Assembly: GCA_942486035.1 (NCBI GenBank) | Contig: CALNXK010000124.1 | Coordinates: 405,001 to 469,000, forward strand | DNA from: Porites lobata | Taxonomy: Eukaryota; Cnidaria; Anthozoa; Scleractinia; Poritidae | Length of the DNA: 64,000 bases | Direction of reading: 5' to 3' | Shown here: positions 47,139 to 60,300 of the stretch, piece by piece | Layout of the letters: each line of letters begins with the position of its first letter | How positions within the stretch are numbered: position 1 is the first letter of the stretch | The notes under the pieces: generated by a model | What the model was told of the DNA's origin: nothing | The model's input: the letters and a program-made list of their open reading frames with translations, nothing else | The model's database searches: none | Position numbers and translations under genes: made by a program

Positions 47139-50100
47139 TGTATTCACTAAATTACTCACTTCTAATTACAAAATTCTCAATATACTTCAGCTGCCTACAC
47201 AACGAAAGATCTCTTTTACGACAGTTTTCTTATACTTCGTCGTGAAAAGTTGAGCATTCTGAAAGAAATAGCTTTAGGAAACAATGACAGTATGACCTTT
47301 GAAAAGCCTTTTAACATCTCCTTTAGTTATGCATTTGCGACGTGGGTGTAAGTTTTCTTGTTGTTCAACAAGCAGTGCTGTAGTTTTTGTTTTATTGTTT
47401 TAGTATTATTATCACTAAAATTTTCAGTATTATTTTTTCTTCTTTCTTCTATTTTTTAAATAAATTATGCGGTAGATAGCAAATAATGTTACATGATAAT
47501 TTCTGTAAATTTGTATTTACTTGTATTGTTTTGTGTTTTTTTTTTGTTACAATAAATAAATAAATAAATAAATAAAACTGTTTAATTAGATAAAGTCCAG
47601 ACTCTGGAAAATAAAAGGAGGTAAATATGCAAAGACCCTCGCCAAGATTTTGGTCAAAGATATATTTCGTTTACGAGATATCTGGAGAAATGTTTTCACC
47701 AGATTTGTATGTTTTCAGCTGCTCTATCAAATACATCATTAAAGTAAAATCTCAGTCGGATCGATAGTTTTGTAATTTGAATTTTAGTGACGTCATGGGA
47801 AAATCAGCAATTACAACGAGCACGTCTCCTTTCATAAAAAAAGGAAAAAGACTCTCAATTCGAGCATACGGCCATGGGTCCAGGTGATGGCTGGTTTCTC
47901 TTTAGTGTGGATCAAATAAGAATGAGTGATCTTGTATGCTCGCTACAAAGTGCGACAGAACAGCCTTTTCTTAGGTTCAATCCAGCCAATGAGCCAAAAA
48001 TCAGATTGAAAGAACCTATTTTGTATCAAGGTTATCTTTTCCATTAGTAATATTACCCGAGGGTGTTAATCTCTAAAGTAAGCCATACAGGTATTGACTG
48101 ACAAAAAGGTTACTATAATTGCCATTTTGGTTAGGGAATGGTTGGATATTTAGGCTGTCACGTCTGAACTTGGCTATGCTCCTTTAGCGGGGAGTCACAG
48201 AATTGTATAGCCCCATGAAGTCGTTTTTTGGTGGGTCGTATAACAGACTCCCCCCAAAACGACCCGTGGGAAGAGAACAATCGTAGAACCTGATTAGCTT
48301 TCATCAACGTTTTAGGGGACGGAGGATTTTTAATTTCACGAAGAAGAGATATCATTACAAATGATCATCGAATGTGATTAACTGCTGCTGACAAAGGGAT
48401 CAAAATCCTGATGGGTTGTCGAGGTTGTCAAAAAAAAGTCCTCCCTCGGTTACAATTGATGGTCGACTTTCAATCGATCGTTTTCGTTTATTTCACCGTA
48501 GATTACTATAGCAGTCAGCAAACTTCATTTCGCATTTTCGATGTAAGATGATTGAGGTAAAAAGTATGAGTAATTGTTGAAGCAGAATAAATATTTACAG
48601 AGTTTTATTTTTGGTGGGCAATTTGGTGTGGATCGTTGACTGACTAAAGAAAACATAATAGAGCCTGTTATTGGCAACTGTATCACCGGACAATTCAAGT
48701 TATGTACACAGAGTATTAAATGCGGAAATGTGCAGCTTAAAGTCTTCAGTCATGTAGGCGCCTAAAAACAAACCTGCCAACAGCACTGTGAATAAATTAC
48801 ATCTAAAAGCGTGTAGTGTTCATAGAGTTGTTAAGTACGCGTCAACTATCCTTTACGGAACACATATCAGCATCGCCGAGGTGCTTTCTTCGAAATAGGG
48901 TAGGTACTACTGCATGAGTTATAAGCGACCAAGACGTTGTATTTTATCTATCGATCTAAACTACTTTTAGTAAGTACTTTATTTTCTTAAAACTGTGCGA
49001 GGCTTAAATCACAGTTCTGCGCACGTGAGAACCAGTAGAATTGTTGGGCGTCATGGTTGGTTTTGTTGCTCCTACAAGTTGTTCCTTAGTTTTAAAGCTT
49101 CAAAGGTGGACTCCATTGAGCTAAATCCGTCTATCGATCACAGAGTTAAGAAAATGAATTGTATCTGCGCCCTGCAGACATGTGCAGATTCATTTCTTGT
49201 AGTCGTGGTGTTTGCCATCTCAGTGAACGCCCATTATTTCCTTGTATTGCTGTTCTCTGAGATGGCGGTGAATCATGTATTTGCCCTGATAATGTATTAC
49301 TCCCGGGATCGCTGTCGGAGCCTCATCTGTCGGTAAGGCTTAAAAAAAAATTGATGTGGGAAATGAGTCGAATTTCGTAGTTTGACAGATCAGAAAAGCA
49401 CATTGTTGTTAACAAGGGTCTAACGTTTATATTCAGAGGGATATCACCAGGGACATGATTCATATAGCACCTCATCATGTAACTTATCATGATATAAGAC
49501 TGATCATTTTCAAAGTATTCAGACCTGTTCAGGACGTGACATCGTGATATAACATGGGTGAAATTGTGAGTAGGTCAATATTGGGGCTTATCAGATGGCA
49601 TTACTGATCATTACTTTATTGAAGGAATTTTAATTGTTTCTGGATTGAGATAATGAGTAGTGACATTAACTCCGGTTGGTTAAGAGGGCCTCAACCCTAA
49701 AAAAAACGAAGACTATTCCTCTTCTTTTATTTGTCATGTAAGGCGAGAAGATTTTCAGCTTCGTGGGATGAAATTGGACTATAAGTACCCTTCAGTCATT
49801 CTATATAAAGATGATTCTGTATAGAAGTGCGATATGCAGACAATTATTGGATGATGCTTTCTCTAGATATCATGAAAATAAAAAAAATTAATTTAAGTGT
49901 TATCAGCTCGAAGAGGAAGCCCTGTGCTGATAACAGTTAACAATTATTCCATGAATCGGCGTTAGATACAAGGTCATTGATAAATACCAAAAGAGGAGGG
50001 AAGCGCAGAGTTGTCTATAACCCGAACTTCGTGTAACCAAAAAAGGCGAATGGAAGGATTGTTTTATTAAATTCTCAACCTCCGCTCACGCCCAATTTTT

Positions 50101-50456
50101 ATCTAACTTACCAAGGCCGAGGTGGATAACAGCGCCGAGATCTGCATAAATCAACATACTATACAAAATATTCTAAGTTCTTAACACGCTTACCTCGTCG
50201 TGCACTTACTTCAAACGTTTGGCCTATTTTTCTGCAGGGTTGCACCTGTTTTTTCTTGCAGATACTCCTCAAAAAGAAGATAGCGTCCATCGAGCAATAT
50301 GTTTTGCGAATTCTTGCATTTCTTTCGTTTAGTTTTAGTCCCTTCAGCTGTTTCGTCTCCGGGTAGCCATGAACACCATTTTTTTTTAGTTCACTGTAGC
50401 ACAAGCAGCCGCGTTTCCAGGAGTATACCATCGATCAGCTTCGTTTCCTTAAGCAA

Positions 50457-50597
50457 TAGACCACACTTTCTATGGGTTTACCGGCGTGATAACCCACGCG
50501 GGATGTTGGGAGAACACGACTTTACAAGCTTTTCGAGTGTTCTCCCAGCATCTCAAGCGGGGTATCACGCCGATAAACCCATAGAAAGTGTGGTCTA
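50457..50597. mobile_element. Foldback MITE with AGACCACACTTTC ends
   Basis: 141 bp. TAGACCACACTTTCTATGGG and TTTACCGGCGTGATA are inverted at the right end with few mismatches. The central part, TGTTGGGAGAACAC against GTGTTCTCCCAGCA, is also inverted, so nearly the whole element folds into one hairpin. Confidence 0.8.
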
Positions 50598-52230
50598 CTG
50601 CTTTTATGAAATGACTTTAAGTTTTCTCTGAGTTTACCAGCACAATAAACTATAGGTTTTTAACCAATCAGAACGCACGTACTATCTTTAAGTGTTGGTT
50701 ATTTTATAAAATCAAATGTACCATCAAATCGATGGTACATTGCTTGCATCTTCCAAATATGGTAAGCGACAGTTGGTTATAAAGAATTAGCCGGGGGATT
50801 AAGGCCAATCAGAAACGGCATTTAAACCCTGATCGGAGAAGCATTATTCGAGGTTGAGACTATAAAAAATTGTTAAATATTCACGCTACGTTCGAGACTC
50901 AAAAAGACCGAAATAACGAAACCGTTTTATCTTCTGGCTATCTGGGCCATGCAGGTCCACTGTATCACTACAACTTTGACAAGTGGCGATAGGACAGTCA
51001 GCCACGGTGGAGCCAGCTTCTCAACAAGATGGACATTCCAACACGGTCAAATGTCTGAGGCGTTTTTTGCTGTTTTATTTATTGAGATTTCATTTTCCAT
51101 GAAGTGGGATCATGGACAGGGACCGTATAGACAGCTTTCATTACATTTTTGTCAAAATAATGAGCTTCATGGTAAAATTACGCTGATAACTGTGGCGCTG
51201 AAAGTAACACCAGTTTCATTTACCAAACACTTGAATGTTTCTATGAAATCTTCGAAAAGTTAGTAAGTTAACAGCATGTTATTAGTAATATTTTTAATTC
51301 TAAGACGTTGTCTCTGACCGCCGCAGTTTCTTTCCATTTTCCTTCTTTTAATCTTCTTATGCTTTCCTTGTTTTTTTGTCCTTTTTGATATTATTTTGTT
51401 TTACTAAACGCAGAATCTAAAACGATAGGTCAAAACATTGTTATTCCGTCTTAAAACACCCTAAGCAATCGGCGGGGGGGCAGGTAGCCTGTTCCATGGG
51501 TTAAGTTAGTAGGGAAAGTGCGAAAAGCTGGAGAATAGAACAGTAAAAATCTAATTTCAAAGCAAGACAATCGGAGAATTTACGATATTATGGCTTTTAC
51601 TGCGGAGGCCTTTCACACGAGGAGCCGCAAGGGGTGATATTTTTGCACGGCATCTGGCGGCATATCAAAGAATTTGGAATTGAAGGGCAAATTCCTAGAA
51701 TATCTTCGCCAGTTAAGCTAGAGAAAAGGTGTTAAAAAACCTCAGGATCCAAAACAACACGTCAATCAAAATATCACTTGGACCTTTCGCTAATGAAGAG
51801 CTATCACGCGGCTAAGCTTGAATTAGACATATATTGAAATAGGAACTCGTGTCAATAAAGTATCAGAAGTGAGCGGGAATCGCTCCTGGTTAAAAAACTG
51901 GTTCACAGGGATATGCATCTCTTCTAGTTAAGAGAAGGGAATCAGAACTGCTTTTCATGCAGGAACAGGTTTTCTTCGGGCTAACTACAAAACCTCAGCT
52001 TATTTCACTCCTTGACATTGTCAAAGCGCATTTTGTAAAGATAACTTTTTCCGCTTTATGAGCTTTTTTTATATTCTATTCCATTAATGTTTAACCTCCC
52101 TCAAAAAGCCAAGTAATATAAATGCTGTTGTTAAAAAAAGCGTTTTACTTGTTTACGTGAATTGGCTACCCAAATATCACTATGCTGAAAGGACAGGGCA
52201 AAATTTCCAGGAGAGAGGCATTAATTTTTT

Positions 52231-52768
52231 TCCCACGAGGTTACAAAGAGAAAATGCAATGATTATTATTAATGTAACCATCAGGTATACTCTACCCACG
52301 AGTTTACGGACAGCAAATGCAGTGATTATTATTAATGTAGCCATCGGGTATATTCTACCCACGAGGTTACAAAGAGAAATGCAATGATTATTATTAACGT
52401 AACCTTCAGGTATGTTGTACCCACGAGGTTACAGAGAGAAAATGCAGTGATTATTATTAAATGTAACCGTCAGGTATATTCTACCCACGAGGTTACGGAG
52501 AGCAAATGCAGTAATATTATTAATGTAACCATCAGGTATGTTCTACCCACGAGGTTACAAAGAGAAAGTGCAATGATTATTATTTACGTAACCTTCAGGT
52601 ATGTTCTACCCACGAGGTTACAGAGAGCAAATGCAGTGATTATTATTAAATGTAACCGTCAGGTATATTCTACCCACGAGGTTACAAAGAGAAAGTGCAA
52701 AGATTATTATTATCGTAACCTTCAGGTATGTTCTACCCACGAGGTTACAGAGAGCCTGCAAATGCAGT
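52231..52768. repeat. 61-62 bp minisatellite, about 9 units
   Basis: Units start CCCACGAGGTTAC near 52231, 52294, 52357, 52418, 52480, 52541, 52603, 52666 and 52727, each followed by TGCAATGATTATTATTAA and GTAACC. GGTTAC and GTAACC within a unit are inverted, so each unit can form a hairpin. The continuous reading frames here come from the repeat. Confidence 0.9.
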
Positions 52769-55700
52769 GACAATTATTAGATTTTAGTGCAACTATCCGG
52801 TTGAGTTCCTCCATTAAAAGAGTTTTTTGCTAGGGTTAAACAAGTTTGGCTTTCATGAGTTTCAAGGTGCAAGAGATTATCAGTATAATTATAGCACACA
52901 AACATTGTCATCTAATTTTTCGCACGTAGCCGGAATAAGCCAAGAAATGAAGCATATATAACGAAAAATCGTTCTCAGATGATCTCCATATTAAATAAAT
53001 TACACTAAACGTTGCGAAAGAAATTATTGTTCGTATCCGTCTTATCCATCGTAAAAGCGAGGGGTCATCGCATGACATCCGGTATTTTAAACAGAGGTAA
53101 TACTCACGGGTTTCACGAGTTGTATGCACTATTTTTCGCCGAGAAACAAATTTAAACTTCAATTCTTACCTTACAGTAGTCCGTTCTTTTACCTTGCATT
53201 CGACAACAAATCTGTTAAAGGCGAACAAAGCGATTCCGGCACTCTTCTTTATGATGAGTAGCAAGCCGCAGGAACTGAAGCCGCTTGACTGAAGTAAAAT
53301 CCACCGATATGCACGGCATTCTCACTACAAATATAAACAAACGTTGCGGGGAAAAAAGGACGAGGAGGAAAAAATGCCAGATCTTCGCCTTGGTAATGTA
53401 TTCCAGCTACCATGCCGGCGTATCTCCAGAAGGTGGACTCGAAGTGGGACAAACCTTGTGATTTTTTTTAGACGCCCTTTGCGCGCAAACTAATTTATTC
53501 TGGCGCGAAATGAAGATTAACAATAGGTATACTGAAATCTAATCCACGACAAGAAGATTTTCGCACCGTAGCGCGACATATTAAATGCCTATTTTTACAA
53601 ATACGCGGAGAAAGTGGTCCACTAGTTTAACTTTTTTAAGATGAATTTACTCCACAAAGGCGAAATGAATGTTTTATCTCTATGTTGTTTACGTGCCGTA
53701 TTAGAAGGCAGAAGTAAATTCATCATACAGACCCCATCAAAATGAAAGTACACGAATGAAACGGAATAAGTCTGGAACGGTTTAGTTTCTACTCGGCAGC
53801 TTCTTTGCTCTTATAACAAAAATTTAATGTTGCAGTCTGTTTTAAACGTTGGCATATCAACGCGCACAGTCACTGAATGAAAACAACAGTCACGATCACG
53901 TTCTTCGAAACCGACCAGACTCGCGCGACCTACCACTGTTATGGCAAGCAATTATCCTGAAGGTGTTAATGTTCCCGTGACAGTCTTCTCACTGAAGGTG
54001 TAAATGGTAAACCGAACGGTCGCTTTGATCATCAGAAAGACCTGTCAACTTTGATGATTTAACTGATTAAATTACGGGACAGAAATTTTACTCCTTGCGG
54101 CTCCTCGTGACTCTCATGGATTGTGCAGTCAACTCACGGTCTCACGATTTAGCCTCCAAATCTCATGGTGAATCAGAAAATCTTAAAATTGCCAGGCGAT
54201 TCCGGTAGAAATCGCGTAATTCTTTTTAAAAAAATCCGTCTTCATAATGGATGAACTGTGTCAGTCCAATTTAAGGAGGAAACCTGCGTTGAATTCCAGC
54301 CTCAAACCCGAAAAAGGTAAGTTCGCTAAGGTCTTTAGTAAAGCCTTATAGCATTCTCACTTGGCTATCTACTCGCCGTCTCATCGACCTGGATAGTGAA
54401 ACAGAATTTTCTCGTCACTGCCAAAAGAGCATCAAGACAGTACAACAGAGACCATTAATAGGGTAAAGAAGACCAAGACAAAAGTATATCTGCCTTTTTC
54501 GCTTAATTTGACACATTTTTAAAATCTCCAGGTTTGGGGGGCCGGTGGGGGGGCTTTTTTTTCGAACACTCCAGATTTGCATGATTTAGGGGTTGGAAAG
54601 GTCTGATCTCTGTCAGCTGGCCGCAAAATAGAACTGCAGAGCGAGCCTAGTTTTCAGATAGATTTTCAAGTCAATGAAATGAAGTAAAGAACCATTCAGA
54701 TGGACTGGCTTTAACATGGATTTATCCAAAAAAAAATAGAAGTTAACTAGAGAATGAAATTAACTTTTTGTAGGAGCCACTTAGCTACTTGATATTCCAA
54801 AGTGGTGGCCAATTCCACAAAAAAAAGGAACGAAAACAAAAACAAACAACTTAAAAGCTAGATAATAAGATGGCGTTCACCGACAAATTTGGTGGTAAAT
54901 TATGTGCCAATTTTACTATACCTATCACCGCGACAGACATTGAGTTGTATTTTCATGCCCTGTTAACACGCGATTACATGAGCTCCAGGAGCTCATCTGC
55001 CCAAATTCTTTCTAAGCCCGAGCTTAATCAATCTCGACCCCAGTGTTTACCCTTCTGGTGAGCTCTGGGGTTGAGATTGGGGCTTAATGGCTTAAAGCCA
55101 GCTACTCGCCTGCGGGATGTTGTAGTAGGAAAGAAAACGGTATTCGGGATAGAGCTGACAGGAGTTCGGGATGCGGGATTGTCGTGAAAAAAGAGCGGGA
55201 TTACAGGATCACGATCTTACTTCCAGACCCCATTTTTTAGTAAGTGCATTAGAACCTGTTTTTTCTCGATCATGTCTTTTCCTCAGTGGGTATTAGAATC
55301 GTCCCAAGAGAAATCGAAGACAATGGTTATGCAAAAATTTGGGGGGGGGAGGGGGTAAATAAGGTGCATTATGGTCTACGCGAAAATGGTGAACGCCTGA
55401 AAAAAATCTCACAGAATCAGTTCTGTTTCAGTGAAAACGTTAAGTGCCCGATATAAGTGAACAAAGTAATTTCCGTTGAGTAAGCATATAAAAAACATTC
55501 TTAGGACATTTCTTTTCTCACTTTTACAATCTTACGTGTTATCTTAAGAAAAAAAGGGGAGAAGGTTTTGTCCTATCAGCACCTTTAACGTTGAAACCGG
55601 CTTACATCAGAATCCCATCACGAATTCAAGTATCAGTAAATGATTAGCTTAAGTGAGGATAGTTTCCTTCTAACAAAAAATCTACTCTCAGTGCCTCTTA

Positions 55701-55865
55701 GAATGATCAACTGTAACGCTTTAAAAAGCAAAATTCAGCATAAGTTTTGAAAACGGACAGCTACACTGCCGTAATTGACACGGCAAAAGTAGTACCATAC
55801 TGGGCAAATCAAATGTTATTCAGTCAAGATGTTTTCAAATGCTGCGTCAAGGAATCAAGGGTATG

Positions 55866-56014
55866 CAGTAGAGCCCCGATAACTCGAACTCGGATAACTC
55901 TAATTCCTTTACCTAAATCAAAATTTCACTGAAATTTACCCTGATAACTCGAATTTGCGCAAACTCGAACTGTTTTTCGTTTCCTTTCAGAGTTCGAGTT
56001 AGCGGGGTTCCAGT
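55866..56014. mobile_element. Tigger/pogo-type MITE
   Basis: 149 bp from CAGTAGAGCCCCGATAACTC to GTTCGAGTTAGCGGGGTTCC and then AGTG. The termini and AACTCGAA repeats resemble pogo/Tigger elements. No coding region. Confidence 0.7.
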
Positions 56015-57389
56015 GCCAGTTAGGAACCCGGGTGGTTACCATGGCATCTGTATAATCGTTAAAGTGAGTTTGATTGTTCCTCGAATGCTTCGACCAGACT
56101 CAGTCCCCGGGGAAGACCTTGACCTGTATACCAAGAATAAAGCTATGCTATCTTTAAAAAGGGGGAGCTACTTGGTTTTATCAACCGAGAGGATCAAAGT
56201 CAGCTTACCACTGATTAAAAAAGATTGGATTGAAAATCTGACTCTTCGAACACCAGCTCTTTGTAACAACCAATCGTTGAAAGCTCTTGATTATTGCTGG
56301 GGGTCTGTAGATCATTTTTACTGGATGAAATTTTGCACCGACTACATCATTTTTATACTTGCCTATTAAACAACCCACACGATTAGCTTATCGCGTCAAC
56401 ACTTAGAGAAAGCAATTATAAGTTCATTTCAACTGTGCACAATCCGGAAATCAAACAATTGATCGAGTAAAGGCTCGGGAGCGAAAAGTACACAATAAGT
56501 TTACTAATTGGACACACAGGTGTATAAAATAAATCAGCCAAACTGTAATCGAAAAAGGCGCCTTTTAAGCGTTTTTCGTCATGTTACGTCGGTTATCGCT
56601 GTGGGCCATTGCGAAGTTAAGGATTAAATGTAATTGTTTTAATTGTTTTTTAAAAGACCACTTTGAGCGGCAAAGCGTTCATTGATATTAGCACTTGATT
56701 TCCGTTTTGTCTGTACGAGAGAATGATCTATTAATAGCGGCATCTTTGTACATGTTAAGTTAAAAGAGAGTACTCGTTGCTAGACTCTTGTTAAGTTAAT
56801 CCTTTATCGCGTATTTGTTAAGACAGACCATTACCACACATCCGCTTGGTCAATTATGCTTAAAAAGAACCAAAAAGGAAATTAATTAAACCAAAAACGG
56901 AAACCGGGCGAATTTGAAAGGCAACAAAAGCGAAGGCTTAGTTCTTATAAAGTGCCAAAACTGCCTGGAATTTGAGATTATTCTCTAAAGAAACTATGAT
57001 AAAGCCACAATCTCAGTTTGCTGAGGTTACGTCTTGAGTAAATCCTGATGGACGTACAAGTTCGGCTTTCAAACATTTTTAAGCCTCACAGCGGATCAAG
57101 CTGTTTTGACATTTGCATTTTCCATATTGTGTCGGAAAAATGGAATGCACTTAGATCGTTCTTTGTTTTTTTTAGGACAGCGTGACAATAAAACGCCTGT
57201 CAGTTTGAACAATATGATCTGTACATTCGCTGACACTTTCCTGAAAAACCTCTAACCTCATCTGTTTTTGCACAGCACGGCGACAGAGATTTCAGATCAC
57301 AAAACATTTCAAACTTTTCTAATTCGAGCGCTCATTTCAGAATTACAAGGCAGGGACTGGAACATGAGGGAAGCGTGAAAGCCGGCCAC

Positions 57390-60300
57390 ATGTCTTTACG
57401 ACGAGAAAATACGGCACCTCCGCGGTTCTACGGAACTTCACTGGCTAAGCGTCAGCCAAGGGCCAGCTTCACGCCACCACAGCAAAGAGCTCACCAAGTC
57501 ATTCGTCGTGGAAGTTTAGGGGTGATACAGTCAAACTCTGCAGAGAAAAAGCTGCTTTTCAGCAAAAGAAGCAATAGTCTTGGTGGTGCAAACGATGATT
57601 ACAGCCCAACCAAACTAGACTTTCAGTCTTTGAAGAAACGGCCTAGTCTTTTGGGAACAGGCAAGTTAAAATCCGGCAACAAAGAGACGGAAGCTGTTTC
57701 TAACAGAGCCGAGAAACATTCTATGGTAATCCTGGGAGCAGGAGGTGTGGGCAAAACAGGTAAACACTCCAACCTTGCATTAAGCTTTAAATCCTTGCAA
57801 ACCTTCAAACGAAAACACATCTGTATTTTAAGCACAATTTGGAATTACATTCATCATCAGAGGGACGTATTTCTTGATGAGTTGACATCAATGGCATCAC
57901 TTTTGAATGTGTAGTCAGGGGCACCCAACGAGAACATAGTTCAAAACCACTTAAACATAGCACTGTTAAACGTATTTTAGTATTTAAACGGTAGATATAG
58001 GCATATTTTTATCCCCTAAAAATTTTTCATCTGTTCGGATTTCCTAGCTGAAAGCCTAGTGATCCGAAAATTATAGGGATCAAAACTTACCTTTTCGAAA
58101 ATTTCAGCCAGAACAGTAAGGTACAAACTACAATAAGTGAGGCGAAACTCATTTTTTTATTGAGCAAGAAAAGGATTATTAAAAATGTCAGCTGTCAACT
58201 GATTCATATTCCACTATTTTTAAAAGTAACCCTCCTAAGTCGGTGGACAGAACTTCAGCTACACGCTTCGATCACACGCACTTTCAGCGGACTCAAAAGG
58301 CCAAAATCACAAAACCAGAAACTACGGCGCGCCGGGATTCTTTCTGCACCAATCACCGATCTCAGCTTCTTTCATGATATAATTGGATTATTTATTGCTC
58401 GCACGATTCCGTTATCACACAACTCGATTTTCATACACCCTACTTGAAAAAGAGAATTTCAAACATGAATCCTTGATGAGACGATAACAGCAGATTATAT
58501 TAGATAGTATCTAATCTAACCAACGGGCTTGAAATTCATAAATCAGACAGGGCTCTCCACACAAAGAAAAATTTTACAGAATCTGAATCATGATAAATTA
58601 ATTGGATTATTTCCTAGTTTTAGTAAGTTAATTCCCCCATATAAAAAATTCCTCCTCTACTTTTTATATATATTTAGTATTTTTCTTTTCTTGGCATATG
58701 TCAGCATCAACAATTTTCTCTGTAGTGTTTTTTTGCATCAGAATGTTTTGATGTCAGATTTGCTAGAACTTTCATATTGCCCTTTGTTTGCTTAGCGATT
58801 AGTTTGATTGACACTTTTCTTTTCGCTTTGCTTCACAGCCTTGGTGGTTCGGTTCGTGACTGGTCGTTTTCTCAATGAATACGATCCAACCCTCGGTAAG
58901 CGAATGAATTAATTGTAGTCCATCTCAGCTGGGTGGAAATCAATCTAAATCGGCGATCTTTTCTCTGACTCAAACACAAAACCCGAGATAAGCTGGCGGA
59001 GAGTGATGTAAACTCCGCTAAGTTTATATACAAAACACTGATCGACCGATAATTTCTTTTAGCAGCTCATTTACACTTTTACTCGTGTGAGCAGATTATA
59101 AAGTATTTCCACGGTTAATCTTAGTCTCTCCTGGACTAAGTTGATAACTATGATGATCATGAGATGATTCGTCATTCTAACTTTTGAATCTGTGAAAGAA
59201 CCCTTATGGTGTTACTTAGGCTTGAAAGTGATCAGGACGCAAGAAAGAACGTGGCGCGCGAGGGAGACACGTCGCCCACGTGAATGATCACCCCACGCGA
59301 GTAAAGGCTCACGAGTTTCTGTCGCTTCATTGCCCTTGAGGAAAACTGAGAGAGTCCTGAACTAACTAGCGGTGTTCATGTCGTTAGTTCTCTGAATGCA
59401 GCATCAAGGAGGATTGATGCTGATCATCCCCGTCACTTCAAATCCGAGCCTCCCCCACCCTTGGGAGTTTTTATTACGACTGTGCTGATCTTTAGTTAGT
59501 ATAAGAAACAATAGAACAAAGGACGTAAGAAATCAAGGTTGATCTCATAAGACGTAATGTGTAAACATTGCCCAATTAGGAAATAGTGGAGAAGTGCTCC
59601 TAATAGGCGGCAAAATCTCTGTTTAATCTACAAGTGGTTTACGCTAGCCTTGAAATTACAGTTTTAAGTTACGCGGTCCATATTTGATAACTACAGTAGT
59701 CCACTTCCAACGTACCGCAGCAAACAAACACCGCCTTGAAATTTGAAAGCAGCGATCTTGCAGAACGACTTTTTTGGCGAAATGTATTTATCAACGTTGC
59801 CTTCACAGATCACTTAATCATGACACCAGGACAATTACAATGCCTTTCAGTTTATGAATAGCTATACTTTTATTTCACTTTGCAGAGATGGTGTACGAAA
59901 AGGATGTACCCATTGGAGAGAGCATTGTGTCACTGGATATTCTGGATACAGCCGGCAATGTAAGTAGCTGGCCGCTTTCTCTTTGATCCTGTGATTGAAT
60001 ACATTGATTACATTTTAAAATGTTATCTCTTCAAGTGCGAACAAGAAAAATAAACAGGGAATTTTACCGACCAAGGGGCTTTACAGATAATTTCGAGATA
60101 ATTCGGGCGGCGGTGTGCAAGTTCGTGTCTCTATGATTATTCGGCTCTTTTTGGTTGTCTGTTTTTTTTTTCTTTCAAGTATTTTGTTTTGCTTTTTAGT
60201 TGTTTTTTTCTCTGTAATCTTCAGGATCTGGGAGTTTTTTCATCTCCTTGATTTTTCTTTACTTTCAATGAAATGGATTAAAGCTAATTGTTTCTTGTTA

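Larger units (their letters stand above)
42120..57389. other. 15-kb region between divergent genes, no recognised gene
   Basis: Contains the nested element cluster (43170-44890), family A MITEs, the LINE relic, further MITEs, the minisatellite (52231-52768) and an (AATA)n run (47550-47575). Open stretches of 80-118 codons (49.0, 50.3, 50.9, 56.0 kb) have no domain or motif I recognise. 47.2-50.4 kb and 52.8-55.8 kb show no clear repeat or gene. Confidence 0.6.

Noticed and set aside
52231..52768. CRISPR-like spaced repeats
   Set aside because: There are no unique spacers, no cas genes, and the host is a eukaryote; it is a tandem minisatellite.
52384..52770. A 128-codon repetitive protein
   Set aside because: The frame is produced by the 61-62 bp minisatellite, and unit lengths do not preserve one frame.
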